Source: Mugil cephalus
Taxonomy: Eukaryota; Chordata; Actinopteri; Mugiliformes; Mugilidae
Length of the DNA stretch: 64,000 bases
Assembly (NCBI RefSeq): GCF_022458985.1
Contig: NC_061786.1
Span: 3,147,501 to 3,211,500 of the forward strand
Direction of reading: 5' to 3'
Made by a program: the position numbers and the translations under genes. This document shows, piece after piece, positions 41,801-54,354 of this stretch. Below the pieces are notes generated by a model. It ran no database searches. It was not told the DNA's origin and saw nothing but the letters and a program-made list of their open reading frames with translations. Each line of letters starts with the position of its first letter. Positions within the stretch are counted from its first letter, which is position 1.

Positions 41801-44800
41801 CACTAGAAAACATGACAAAGGAGTCCTCTCAGGGTGGATGTTCTCAGAATGTTCCCAATTTTGACGCAGTACAGCAACAGTGTTTCTCTGAATTACGTGT
41901 TCATACACTGCAGTCAGCTCTGTGTGTACACGTGATGCAATCATTAGTGGTTTCTGACTTCTAAGAATTTGTTTCACATGTCACAATTTAAACTTGCAAG
42001 AGAACAGCTGAAAAAAGCTGTCTGTAATACTCAGACTATTTAAAGTCTGGCAACATCTGATGGTTGTTAACCTTTTAAAGCTCTTGGCTTATACATTTCA
42101 GAAAAAAATCTCTTTTTTTTTTCTTTTTTCAAGTAAGAAACTTTTTATTCCTGTAAATTCTCTCTTATCACCTGACTCATAGTCTCCATTCAGGGTGGGC
42201 GCTCTGGGAGGGTTTAAAGTAAATGTTAGCATTGTCAAAAGCTCAAAAGTACGGCTGTATTCACCACCTACGTTTTCTAAATGTTGCTAACATTTGTTAA
42301 AAAGCATAAAAAAGTGCACATACCTGAGGCATGACATTAACCTGAATAAATCCACGGAATTTGATTAAATGAAAAACAAAAAGATGTTTAAGTCAGAGGA
42401 AAGTTAGTAGGGTATATCCTCTAGGAGCCACGAATGTTCAAACATTCACCAATATCCAGTCCAGGAGTACACACTGGGCAAAGTATAATCTGTGTGTGTG
42501 TGTTTTTTTTCCTCACAAATACCTGTGTTCCTTCCTTTATAGTTTGTTTTCCTTGTTTGTACCAGGTTTGTCTCACTTGGTGGGATCATCCTTGCTGAGA
42601 GCCTACATGCATGGCTTTTTCATGGACATAAGGCTTTATCACAAGGTATGACGCTAACAATGTTTCAACCTTATTCAAAAGCCGCTTTTATTTGTTCATC
42701 ATCGTTCAAACAGATCATGACATAACACACAAAACAAACACAGTGGAAGTGTTATTTTTGACGTTTTTTTGCCGTTGGGTTCGGCTGCAGGTGAAAAGCA
42801 TGGCGAATCCGTTTGCATACGAAGAGTATCGCAAGGATAAGATCCGCCAGAAGATCGAGGAGTCCAGAACCCAGAGGGTGCAAGTTAAGGTGAGCGACCC
42901 TGAAGAAATGTTTGTCATTCATCTCAGTAATGGTTACGACGACAAAAATATTGCTGATCAGGACTGTTCAGATCTCAAACCCAGAGAGGTTACAATTCAG
43001 AAGTCTTCGCTCTCTTCCATTACGCAAACCACTTCAAAGATTATTTACATCCTGTCACAGTGTTCTCGAAAGTTTTTTGTGCTTAAAGCTAATTCATGCA
43101 TTTTCTTTCTGAATGAGACAGAAGCTGCCTCAGGTAAACAAGGACCTGGCCCTCAAGCTGATGGAGGAGGGTGATGATGAAGCAGAAGTGGCTTCTCGGA
43201 AAAAGAAGGGCAAGGTAGGAGAAAGAAATGATCAAAGAATCGAAACAGCTACGCCCCAGTTTGTTCTCTGAAGGGATTCTTTCGTAATGTGCCATGTTTA
43301 TCTAAACTTTTATAAAAGTGGGCTCAGTTAAAACCATTACTAAAAATCAGAAAATAAACCAAAAGGTGTATTCCACCACGTCATCTGTAGGCGAGGGGAA
43401 TGGGAAACATTAAAAATAGTACTTTTTCCATCTTCTCCACTTTCCCAAAACTGCAGGCTCTCCCCAGCATCCTGGGAGACGATCGTTTCAAGGTGATGTT
43501 TGAAAACCCAGACTACCAGGTGGACGAGCAGAGCGAGGAGTTCCGCCTGCTCAACCCCATAGTCTCCAAGGTTGGACAGAAAAGGAAAAAGAAGCTGCGT
43601 CTACTGGCTCAGCAGGCTGCCGCTTCCCAACAGGTAACACTGAGCTTTTCTGCTTGTTACGTTTTCCACACACTGGACTGGAATGGTAGTTTGGTCATTT
43701 CCAGCCCATAGGAAGTGCAAGCATGCGCTGAAACCTTTGAACCAAAACAATTCACTTTGCTCCTTCATAAGAAATCTAAAGGAGGAATTCACGTGTATTG
43801 TGCCAGAACGGAGTAGCATAACTAAATAGTGGCTCTCCAAATTAATTTTCCTTCATTGGAAATAGTCTGGTATTAGCCCAGTAATCACTCAGACATGGTC
43901 AAACAGTACCAGTCACAAGTTTAGACTGTTCTTTAGTTGTATTATTTTCTACATTGTAGATTAATACTGTATGCATTAAAACACATGGAATTATATAGTA
44001 AACAAAAAGTGTTGAACCGGAATATTTAATACGTTCTTCAAAGTAGCCACCTTCAGCTTTAACAGTAGCTCACTCTTGCCACTCTCTCTGTTGGTTTCAC
44101 AAGGTAGTCACCTGGAATGGTTTTCAGTTAGGTGACCCTTGTCCAGAGTTAAGTTGTGGAATTTCTTTCATCAACTAAGCTTTAACTTACTAAACAGTCC
44201 ATCATAACTTTAACACATGGAAGTCAACCCATAATGTTTCAAGTACTTTGAATGTTTCCTTGGGTGTAGCTGTGAAAACCCTCAAACACTATAAAGGAAC
44301 TGGCTCTCATGAAGAAAGGAAGACCAAGACTTAGCTCTGCTGCAGAGGATACATTGAGGAGATCTTTAGAAACATCAAACAGCAACTCAGCCTAGAGCCC
44401 ACAACAGTGCCTCACACATGGAGTTCTGACACATCACAACTACGAATCAGGCATTTAAATTGCTGCCAAAATCCAGTACCAAGAATAAAGAAGAACAGGT
44501 TTCTTCATGTGTGGTTTCCACTGTGAAGCATGGAGGAGGTGCAATGATTTGGCTGTGCTTTGTTGGTGACACTGTTTATACAAAATTCACAAGGCACACT
44601 CTACCACAGCACTCTGCAGTGTCATCTCATCATGCTTCGGTTTATGTGCAGTTAATATCTCGACTTCAATTTGACGCTGTAGCAACGGCGACAGCCCAGA
44701 CCCTGTGATTTGTCTGCTTGGTAGTAGCGTATTTCTGCTTTAATATTTCCAGCTGATTCTCCATCTCCGCAATTTTCAGATTGTACTGTTTTGGATCAGT

Positions 44801-46798
44801 AAAGAGGGAACACATCGAAGATATGTATGACTCATCTTTGATGAAATTTTGTCAAAAGTTTTCAGTCGCCATTGTGAAAATGAAGCAGGAGGTAGAACAA
44901 AAATGAACCTGACTGACAAAAAAGACACAGTGTCAACTAGTGTTGACACTGTCTGGGTGGTGGTGTTTTTATAGTACCAGCAAGACTGACGAGCACACAA
45001 GCATAAATGGCATAGGCTATGTGCGTAGGTTACAGCCTCCAGCGGTACTTTGAATAAAACCTTTAGTGGAACCATTGTTTGATTTTCAACAGGACAGTGA
45101 ATCCAAACACACTTCTAGGCTACGCATCAGATGACCTGGCACCTCCACAATGTTCTGACTTAAAACCAGTTCAGGTGGCTTAGGGTTTGTTGGAAGACAG
45201 AGTGAAACCAAAGCGAGCAACAAGTGCTGAGTACCTCTGTAAACTTGTGTAACTATGTAGATCACCCTTCCTTTCACAACACAACTAATCCTCAAAATTC
45301 CGCAAATTCACTCTTGACAAGGCTGTCACATCAAACTGTCAAACCTGTTAAAAAGTATTAATCTACAATGTAGAATATAATAAAAATAAAGAAGAACCAT
45401 TGGATGAGAAGGTGTGTCCAAACCTTCAACTGGTATCGTATGTATCTAGTTGTGTTTGTACACATTGATGGCTGAGGCCTGCACACCACCGCGCTAACTT
45501 TTGCTTTTTCCACCCTCTTTACCAGGCGCCTGAAGACGAGGAAGAGCCAGAGGGACGAGCCAGCTCCGAGGAGGAGAGCTCAGACGACGACAAGAGCTGG
45601 GTAGAGGAGGTGAGGGAGCAGCGGCGGCTGCTGCGCCAGGAGGACCGAGACCGCCGGCGGCAGGAGAGGAAGGACGCAGACCGCAACACTGTCCTGCTGG
45701 AGAGGGAACAGAACGGATCAGAGGAAACCTCAAACGTGGCTGAGAGCAAGAAGACGAGTCAGCCTCAGTTCTATCAGATCAAAGCCGGAGAGGAGTTCAG
45801 AAGCTTTAATGACATGGCCCGCAAGCAGAAACTGCAGAAGTATGTCTTTGGAAATGTATCAAGTGAAACAGTTAGATGAGTGTTGGCTTATTGTGTGTGA
45901 CACTGCTTGAAACCAGGTCTGTTATTTAGATAACTTCAGGGGTTGCAGCTGTTAAAGGTCACCATACCTGTACAGGGATGCATAAATAAGTTGTGGTTAT
46001 AGCTGTACCAACCTAAATAATATACACAGATCAACTGCATGCTGTAAATCAGCGTGCCAATACGTTCAAACCATGCTCTGTGCAAACTGTTTTAGTATAT
46101 TGCGCGTGAGGATAATGTGTTGCTGTTCTTGTAGGGCTTCTCTGGAGGAGCGCCTGAAGTTGGAGGAGCAGTCTGGAGCCAGCAGCATGGTGGACAGTGC
46201 AGTCGGCAGCAAACAGCTCACCTTCACTCTCAGAAAGGTACACGTCTCTCATGTAAATCTTTCCTATCACTCCACTGTGCAAAGCACTGATATACAAATA
46301 CTATAACCCCCGATAATGCATTCAGGCCGCTATGCAGAAATCAACAGATATCAAGCATACTGTCATACTATGTGATATTTTCACAAGTTGTAAAACATGA
46401 AAGAATGCTTGAAAAGGGCAAAATCCCAAGGAAACACTAAAACATAATATTCCAAAATAGTTGGTTTAATTAAAAATACACCTGACTCAAATAAACTGGA
46501 AGTACCCCTACAAGTTAAAGGCTAGAAATACCTGAATGGACCTTAAGTCTTGGCCCTACCTGATCTGGAAGTGAGGGATGATTTTATTTTTCTTCTGGTG
46601 ATTTAATCACAGCAGAGGTTTACTTAACATACGTAATTCTGTTGTCCTCTGCAGTCGGAGCAGCAGAAGAAGCAGCAGCAGGCAGAGAAGGAGCACCACG
46701 AGGAGAGGAAGAAGCTGAGGCGCTCGGCCGGACATTTGAGCAGCGCCCGAGGGAGAGGCTGGGGCAGAGGAAGAGGAAGAGGAAGAGGCCGCCGCTGA
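32823..46798 (+). CDS. nol10: nucleolar protein 10 (WD40 and NUC153 domains)
   Basis: Nol10 (yeast Enp2 family) is a nucleolar factor for small-subunit ribosome assembly. I joined 21 coding exons: 32823-32888, 33221-33266, 33351-33449, 33559-33636, 33720-33757, 33907-34043, 34133-34198, 34293-34353, 34885-34970, 35490-35568, 36687-36836, 36986-37052, 37647-37699, 41065-41191, 42566-42645, 42791-42889, 43122-43214, 43457-43633, 45526-45839, 46135-46237 and 46655-46798. All phases agree: 2163 nt, 720 residues (human about 688). The start MQVSSVNDVKIYNLS matches the family start. WD40-like repeats fill about residues 30-350 (YKPRVRCYDTYQLSLKFER, RIPKFGRDFSYHYPSCDLYF). The conserved block YEEYRKDKIRQKIEE follows, then NUC153 at about 479-506 (DDRFKVMFENPDYQVDE). 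Residues 535-640 are acidic and then charged. The tail (703-720) is RG-rich, unlike human. Introns 10 and 18 carry transposons. Confidence 0.96.
36005..36639. mobile_element. non-autonomous hAT-like element (MITE) in nol10 intron 10
   Basis: It begins 'tagggatgctcgata' and ends 'tatcagacatcccta', an imperfect inverted pair sharing TAGGGATG and GATA. The eight bases on each side, CTTACAAG and CTTAAAAT, agree at six of eight positions, which fits the 8-bp target duplication of hAT elements. The 635 bp interior has GATA-rich subterminal sequence and no transposase. It sits in the intron between exons ending at 35568 and starting at 36687. Confidence 0.72.
37700..41064 (+). other. nol10 intron 13, long intron, no nested gene seen
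   Basis: At 3.4 kb this is the longest nol10 intron. The stretch 38330-38640 is more GC-rich, with 'ggaccaatcacagctta' wording seen in some fish transposons. I could not establish a family or termini. Open frames here are short and unconvincing. Confidence 0.5.
43896..45447 (+). mobile_element. Tc1-like transposon, inactive, with nested insertion
   Basis: The left end reads 'cagtaccagtcacaagttta' and the right end 'tccaaaccttcaactggtat', the degraded inverted termini of a common fish Tc1 family. Inside, on the plus strand, are transposase scraps. 'ttccactgtgaagcatggag' (near 44516) encodes a V-K-H-G-G block. 'ttcaacaggacagtgaatcc' (near 45089) corresponds to the F-Q-Q-D-N-D-P catalytic block. 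Frameshifts and stops occur throughout. The segment of about 44655-45062 is foreign and separates two adjacent transposase blocks. The whole lies within nol10 intron 18. Confidence 0.82.
44655..45062. mobile_element. unclassified element nested in the Tc1-like fossil
   Basis: The Tc1 transposase wording stops near 44651 and resumes near 45063. TTA at 44652-44654 and TTA at 45063-45065 flank the insert and could be a 3-bp target duplication, as made by PIF/Harbinger elements. I could not find matching terminal inverted repeats. It contains a palindrome at 44927-44952 with 11-bp perfect arms around TAGT. No coding frame is evident. Confidence 0.5.
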
Positions 46799-47751
46799 GG
46801 CGGACAGATCAATACTTCACATCAGAGTCATGTATTTCTTCCCATCAACTCAGGCCTGGCAGTTGCCTTCAAGAGTAGAAAAACATGTTGTCAGTGTACT
46901 GATTCCAAGTCTCCAAGCTGTGGTGGTAATGTTGCACAACTGGAAAAGGCAGAGACTGATGAACAGACTAGTCTGATATAATGCCAGGCCAGTATCCACA
47001 AGTACCTTGACTGCTTAGATTTTATCTGGGGGTGGCCCCAGTAAGAATTAGACATGAAGAGCTTGAAGGACTTGACATGACTTGCCTTGTCTCTGGTGTC
47101 TCGTTTCTTCTAAAGTCTCTTCAGCTGGGCCTGTTTCAGATAATGGGAGGGAGGAAATGATTGCGTGTGTAACAAATGTTAAGATTTTTTAATGCTATCT
47201 GATCTTACTGTATATTGTTAAGCCAAATCTGGATTAACAAACCGTGTATTATATTTGATACAACACTTGCCTGTCTATATTGTTTTTATTTCTGAAAACA
47301 TACCAACAACGTCTAAAATGTCTGAACATATATAAATAGTCTAACTCAAGCATGCCTACCCAGAAGTAAGAAGGCAGGAGGTAAAAAATGTGAATGAGGC
47401 AAGCCCCCCCCCCAAATTCCCCACAACCGAACTGCAGTTCTTGGAAAAGGAAAAATGAAAGCACTGCGCAGGTGTCCATCCCTTCCCCCAATGTGCTCAT
47501 GGTGTGGACCGCCTCTGCTCCAGCATTGGCCCATTTCAAATGTGAAGGCCTCCACATGCTGCACCCGGCCCCTGGGCTCATTGGCACTCACTTGATGTCG
47601 CCATGCTGTTCCACCACGATCCATCCGTCAGGCCTGTGACAGCATGAAGAGCACCTCATACAAGAGAATCCATTAAATTTGCATTTCAGACACACATTTC
47701 ACTCTGGACATGTTCCTCAAAGACCCAATATGCTTCCAGCGCTGTGATCCT

Positions 47752-47782
47752 TAAAGGAGTAGTTCAACACTTTGGGAGATAA
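47752..47782 (+). repeat. end of a dispersed teleost repeat
   Basis: 'ttaaaggagtagttcaacac' followed by 'tttgggaga' is the well-known end wording of a dispersed fish repeat, recognised from memory. The interior is decayed or absent downstream. Confidence 0.5.
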
Positions 47783-50269
47783 TTGCACCCTCTTGTATAG
47801 TATGGTATTACCTAAACTACAAACTTCCATAAAAGGGCAATTTATCGTTGTAACCATGTTCTTTCAAAAATACCTACAGTAAGTATTAATGAGCTGTAGA
47901 GAGGTGACTTGTGTCATTTTTTGTGACTTAAAGTACAGGTGTGAGTATTATCAGCTTTCAAATCCAAATTCTCACCTCAGTGCTAATAAACATTTAATTG
48001 TGTCGCTCTGTGAATACACCGAGTTCAGGCTTTTAGCATGCTTTCAAACCCAAGTACACTGGTACAATGTACAAAAAGGATTTGTTCAGATTGTCATCAG
48101 TACGGAGTGAGAACGGAGGCTCAGAGACAAAGCTTCAGCCTCGTTTACGCTTTTGTGTTGGGACACCAGTGACACTGTTTCTTCATAGAACAGATAAATG
48201 TCATTTACCAACATGTCATGTGGTACAGATCCAGGAAAGCTGTCCCCTTTTTTCTTTCACAATGCTTCGCTTTCACCATGGCAACCGGCAACTGGGCCAA
48301 AGGAAGTGGGTCAACTAAAGCTGGTACATAAAATAAGGAAACAAACGGAATTTCAGTGTTTTAAACATGCCTGCGATGTGACACGTGACGTGGGATTGTT
48401 TTATGTTTGTGACATGTGCACAAACAAATGGTCACACGTAATCATTTGAGCCCTCACAGTAGTCAGTGCCAATCTAAGCTAAACGGCAAAGTAGCAAGTC
48501 ATGGTGTATATTAAATTAAACTATAAACCATCTCCTATCAGATGAAGGTGTATCCACCAATATCATTTTAGTTTCACTGGATCCTCTTCATTATGGTGTG
48601 AATTATTGAGATTAACCAGCACAATCCTGAACAGTCCAGTGCTATGTGTATTGGCAGCTGTACTGTGTTTGTGTAGAGGCCTATTTTAATCCACACGTCT
48701 TGTCATAATAGGGAAAGAAAAGGAGATGATGGTTCCGTTCCACCACGTGCCCCAGAATGCCACGACAGTGAACCAGCATGCACAAAATAAGGACCTCACA
48801 TCATTAATCGTGCTTCTTGTGCTTCTGAACTATGAAAGGTCATGATGTTCCATTAGGACACAGATTCTGAACATGGCAAACTTGCTAAACCTTAGCATGC
48901 CAGTGTTCCCATTGCTATATGCTAGTAATATACTAGAACCACTAGCGTGACTGTGGATGGTTGCTTTGTGTAAGTACCAGATGTCACAGAAGCAGCAGAA
49001 GTTATGTACAGCTGGATATTCCAATTATTCCAACTACATGTAAATACATGACTTATACAGCACGTCATGTGTTCCTGGGTACAGTCCCACACGCTTTGCT
49101 TCAGTATGGAAAAGCAAGAATGTATCATAGTTCCTGCAGGTATTTGACATAAAACACTTCTCACAAATAGTCCACATAACATTTGACATAAGTTGCACTT
49201 ATAAAACTGAGTAAATCCGCACAAGAATTATTGATTGTTATTTCCATGAGTCATTGTTTTCTTATTGGAGCCTGTAAATAGTCGATAAAAAGAGAGGTCA
49301 GACTTCCCCTCCAATGTGTAACCTCTTTATTTAGACATGATGATATGTATTGTTCTTTTTTAAACTTTTTCTGTGGCTTCATGTTATGCTGCACCAAAGA
49401 ATCTATTTAGAAGTCGGTGGTTATTAATTGTAAGATGCTTCTCTACTATGTGTCAGATAAATGCTAGCATAGCACCACGGCTTTGTGTGAACGACCAGTT
49501 CGGCCTTGAAAGACTGGATGCACATTGGCTTCTTTTCATCTGAAGTTGAGAGCAAATGGTACGACCATGACACCCATAGCGTAAGGCTGTCAGTCTGTGC
49601 CTTTCTCCTCCGTTAGGATCAAAGTGAAATGTGCTGATGCAGCTTGTTCGGCGAGCTTCAGGCCAACCCAGGAATGCACAAAAGATGTTCCAGTGAAAAT
49701 ATGGTCACTTTTTTTTTGTGGCCTCGGTCTCGACACTGCTAAGCGAACAAACTCTGGGCAATTCAACCTTGAATGATGAAGAGGTGATGAGTCAGCAGAG
49801 AGCCAGATCAAACAATTCTCCTCTCTTTGCTCCAGGAACAGAGTGGACAAGTAGGGCAGCTGCACAGTTAATGGCTAATTTCATTATGACAATCAACTGA
49901 TATCACTTACTGTATGCACCCTATTAGGCTCAAATGAAATATATATGATACATTTACGATTAAGTAATATATTCTTATGCTATGGTTCTTATTTTGGCAA
50001 CACACACAGACTGAAGTCACACTTTCCCTCGTCCATCCATCGTACACATGCGCAAACTTGGTAGTGAAAGGCTTTACACTTAATGTTGTTATCATCTCTG
50101 GTCTTTGACTTTGTTAGTGTAACTTTAAAAGAACAAGGGCACGCAACAACCGTCAACAATAAAACGCTGTTGTCAGTTTACTTGTGACCTTCGGACAAAA
50201 GACATGCATGATACAAAGCAGACTGGAGCTGCGTCACCACCACAACATTTTATTGATAAGCAGCTCACA

Positions 50270-50580
50270 AATTTGTCTTAAAGGACCCTCACTGTGGAGT
50301 GCCATTCAAATCATGTTGTCCTGCAAGCAATGTCAGCAAGGACTTTGTTAGGAACAGACAATACTGGCTAGGACCTCCTTTTGCTCTCAAAGCAGCCTGT
50401 TATTTGTGGCTGGATGCTAGAGCGTGTTGGAAACCTTCCTTTGAGATGTTCAGTGCTCAGTGCTCAAATGACTGTATCACATCATTTCTGCAGATCTACA
50501 CATTCAAGTGGTAAAAACACACATTCCCCAGCAGATCTGCCACCTTACACTGTTACCCCCCTCATGTTCAAGCCCACCTC
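50270..50580 (-). mobile_element. Tc1-like element fragment
   Basis: The stretch 'aggactttgttaggaacaga', 'ccttttgctctcaaagcagc' and 'tgttggaaaccttcctttga' resembles the transposase-coding end of another fish Tc1 lineage, read on the minus strand. It is short and has no open frame. Confidence 0.55.
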
Positions 50581-53496
50581 TAGTGGACTGAAAGGTCTAT
50601 TTTTTAAATTCTTTTTATTTTATAAAAGAATCCTAAATGCGTTTTTTTCACCTGCCACTGTGGACAGTAACACATAAGAAACAAAATATGTTTCATATTA
50701 CAAATAAAGACTTAATAAGCAATATTATCACTTTTTGATTTGTACCACAGTAGGACTTACTACATATGACTGTGCAAGTGAATATGGCTCTTCCCTACCT
50801 TGGCTATTGTACTCTGCATTTTTGCCTTATCCTACGATTACAGCTTGTGGCTCATCTTCTTCAAAATTTAACTATACAGAGAGACTGAGCGCATGCATTT
50901 AAAGTGGATTACGCAAGTAGTTAAGAACACAGAGGTAGTACATCTGACTTGCGAATAAACCTATATGGATGAGCCCAGTCAGCAGACACCCACAAGAACA
51001 AACCTTTAATTGACTTTTTTGAAGGCATTGTGGGAACATGTCTGACACCACAGCCAAACCTTAATTACAAGCCACCTACTATCTGTGGATTTTATGGAAA
51101 TACACATTTACTTCTACTCTTTCCTTGGAATGTCTTTGTCAAACTAACCAGTCCCTTTCGTCTATGATGTGTTCGTCTTGCTTTCCTTTTATGCCAGCCT
51201 GCAGTGACTTAAGAAAACCATTAAGTTTATATCTAAATTCAGGGATTGCAATATTATGTGCAACCACTGCGCACACTGCACCTGGATAGTTGTAGTGTAA
51301 TGGTTTTAACTCCACACAGCAGCCAGGCTGGCGTCTGTGGCCTCATCAGAGCTTTAAGATGATTAAGTTATTAGTTAAAGAAAGATCACCTATAATATGG
51401 TCTTAAAACCATGAAGAGAAAGACAAAGATTTCCGGTCTGTCCAGGTAGAAATGCTCTGCTATATTGAGGTCAAGCCTTTGTGGATCTGGTCTGTTAACC
51501 TCTTATGAAGGCTAAACACCTGAAATCCTCAACCTCTGACACCACACCTACCAAGCTGTTTCAGTTGATGAGTCAGATACAGTGAATGAAGGAATTGGTT
51601 GTTTGAACAAGTTTATGCAGGGTAAGTATGTACATGGGTTTCTATGAAAATAATGTGAGCATCAAAAATTGCAGCATGTAGTTACCCAGATCATGCTGCT
51701 TTTCCACTTGGACACACGAGCAAAACAAAAGTTTGGGATCCGATACTGATCCTTGGAGGACTCCATATGTAACCTTCGTAAAGTGCAGATTAACAGACAA
51801 CAAACCGTATTCACAGCTGTCTGACAAACGTCTCTAATGCCATACATCTATAATATATAAATCCATCTGTCAAGACTTGTTGCTTCAAATATTTACTTTA
51901 ATTCCATTACAATGAGATTTTGAGATGCATAAACATTAACCATACACCTTCACTTGTGATATGATCTAGTGGTTTCTTAGACATGATTTAACATGAACAA
52001 TCACTTTGAGCTTTCTTCATCCTGATACAAATGAAGTAGAGCACAATTTCTTCTGTTACAAAATGTCTGGGAAAGTTATTATTTCATCTGGTTGGTGTTA
52101 AGACGAGACATGAACTGGATAATGCAGGGCCACAAGTCGATTAAACAGTAAGACTATGAGCTTGGAAGGAAGTTAGGAGAAATAACAATGCCAGATGCCG
52201 TGATACACGCACAGCCTTCAAGGCCTCTAAAATGGCCCAGTGTCTTGTGGGTGGCCAATAACAATCCTCATCTTTGTCTTTGGTGAGGCCTTGTAAATGT
52301 GGGGGCTAGGCCACAATGGTCCACAGTAATGATAACAATTTCATGATAGACATTACAAAGGGAGGAGAAGGAGAGAGGTGAAAGAGAGGCTAACAAAGAC
52401 GCTACGTGGAATGGAGACTAAAAAAGAAACAAAAGGAAATGACAGAAGTGAGGAGGAACACTTTACTATATGATTTGTTCTAATGGTTTGTGATCTTGCA
52501 ATCTTGAACAACTTGATAAACATCTGCAGAAAATGAATAAGCCCCAAAGTGTGGGCCCACTTCCTGCCTAACAGGCATGAGGACTCGCTGGAAGTTCACA
52601 TTTAGGGTAGGACCATAAGGAAAACTGCAGTCTATGAAAATGTTTACGTCATGATACAAGTTTGCCGCTTAACCTCATTTTAACTTTTTGACCATTTCAA
52701 AAAAGCCTATGCTTTTTAGCTTTTGATAATTAAACTGAATGGAAGAAATGACTTCATTCACCAGCCCCGCAGACGATTTGAATGGAAACCCTGTTGCTTA
52801 AAAAGTAGAATGCCATCTTGATTGTGGCCTCGAGACCTGGAAAACATATTAAGTTTAAGCCCACAGATATGTGGTCCTCATGAAGCCCTAAAGCTTCCTG
52901 TTAGTGTCCTGGAAATGATGCCTGTGCAACATTTCCATATGTACTGTTGGGTCACATTAACCAAATTCTTCATTTTCCTCCATTTGGTAATGTCTGCTTG
53001 AAAACCAAATGTCTATGAAAGCAACCTTTGGACTGATTAAACCATGTGGTTAGTTGGAAATGTCTGGGGTCTGGGTAAAAAGACCTTTTACGGCTTAAAA
53101 GTACAAGCATCACAACAGCCTTCTTTTTAATCATTATTTTCAGTGACTTGCTTGGGATTATGCATTTTAACTCATGAAGAGTATTTTTTGCACCAAATAT
53201 GGGTGTGATTATAGATATAGAAGTGTGCCGCTTGCTCCAAATACACCGATGATGAGTGTATCTCTTCACAGAGCTGTTGTGACAGGCAATATTGAGTCAT
53301 CTCGTGATCTCCTTTAATCCTATCAGGCAAGGTCAGGAGTGAGAGGTAGCAGACTGCCGCTGGGCCAGGTGACATCCCAAGACTGTGATGGCAATCAGAG
53401 ACAGCAGGTTGCAGTCTGGCCGTGTGAGGGAGCATCTTTGGGATTAACGCAAATTAAGGGCAGGCCTCTTCCATCACTGCTGAGCATGCTGAGTGT

Positions 53497-53574
53497 GTGC
53501 TGAGGCCGGTTTTTGTAAAGCGTCTTGAGACAATTTGTGTTGTCATTGACGCTATTTAAATAAAAATAAATTGA
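53497..53574 (+). repeat. 3' tail of a dispersed fish retroposon
   Basis: 'ttgtaaagcgtcttgagaca' followed by 'gctatttaaataaa' is the usual 3' end of an abundant teleost SINE- or LINE-like repeat. The body upstream is not identifiable. Confidence 0.6.
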
Positions 53575-54158
53575 TGGTGAGCGTCACACATTCAGTTAAA
53601 TTTAAGAAGGAATGTGTTACAGTGCTACACCTAAAGATACGAACAGATATTACAAAAATGGCATAAATCCTCACAGCCCATAACCTGTTTACTTGTATAA
53701 AAATAATTTGAATGAATTAGGCCTAGGTTCTGTTCTTGTATAATTTTCCTCTACTAGTTTTTCTTTTATAAAACTCTGGACTGCTGGCATTTACTTTTCT
53801 TTTCCATTTCTTAAAGAGTCAGATACACATTTTTATTTACTTATTTATTTAGTGAACTACAAAAACCCTGCCTAAGTACAGGCCAAGTTCCCGCATTAAA
53901 AGTCCAAACTAGGGTTGGACGCTCCCATGGGTTCTGGTTTGCTGATGTGCCGTGTCTGTCACGTTTTCGCCACAATGCAGTGACTTACGTTTTGGTTTTG
54001 CATACATAAAAGGACACTTAGATCTGACTGCATACCTTTAATCATTTCGTGCGCTGCCCTTGCACAGCGGAGCTCGAGCTCTCTTTCCCACCATGTGGAT
54101 GAGGTGACGAGACTAAACCGGTTCCTACGTGGATGGGAGGCCGGTTTCAGCTGGCTGC

Positions 54159-54187
54159 GTTTCCGGGGCAACGGGTGCCCTATAAAT
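54159..54187 (+). promoter_or_regulatory. odc1 core promoter: TATA box with X-box-like site
   Basis: TATAAATA starts at 54181. At 54159-54172 is GTTTCCGGGGCAAC, which fits the RFX X-box pattern GTNRCC-N2-RGYAAC at all but one position. Transcription should start near 54210. A TATA-type promoter agrees with what is known of vertebrate ODC1. The role of the X-box-like site is not shown. Confidence 0.7.
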
Positions 54188-54324
54188 ACAGCCAGGCTCT
54201 GTAACCGGCTTCCACTCGAGTTTCAGGCCTGGTAGAGAGAGGATACACTCCACGGCAGCGAACTTCATTGTGAAAGAGAACTCCTTCCCTTTTTTCTTTT
54301 TTTAAATCCCAGCTTTTGGGTTTA

Positions 54325-54354
54325 ATGGACAAACTCTTTGTAAATGCTTTTTAA
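54325..54354 (+). promoter_or_regulatory. odc1 upstream ORF 1 (9 codons plus stop)
   Basis: Reads MDKLFVNAF, then TAA, ending one base before the exon 1 donor (exon 1 ends at 54355). It lies wholly in the 5' leader, so it would be met first by scanning ribosomes. Short uORFs in ODC leaders are known to reduce translation. Confidence 0.6.

Larger units (their letters stand above)
46799..54180. other. nol10-odc1 intergenic region
   Basis: The first few hundred bases should be nol10 3' UTR, but no canonical AATAAA is seen before about 47984, so its end is undetermined. The rest holds repeat relics (47752-47782, 50270-50580, 53497-53574, listed separately). A 42-nt exon-like segment at 47592-47633 is described as a finding. 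I see no supported gene. Confidence 0.5.

Noticed and set aside
44460..44708. Plus-strand frame as an active transposase
   Set aside because: A short surviving piece of a Tc1-like transposase interrupted by stops, frameshifts and an insertion; it cannot encode a full enzyme.
45494..45749. Minus-strand S/P/R-rich frames over nol10 exon 19
   Set aside because: Antisense reading of the acidic Glu-rich exon of nol10, whose frame and splice sites are well supported.
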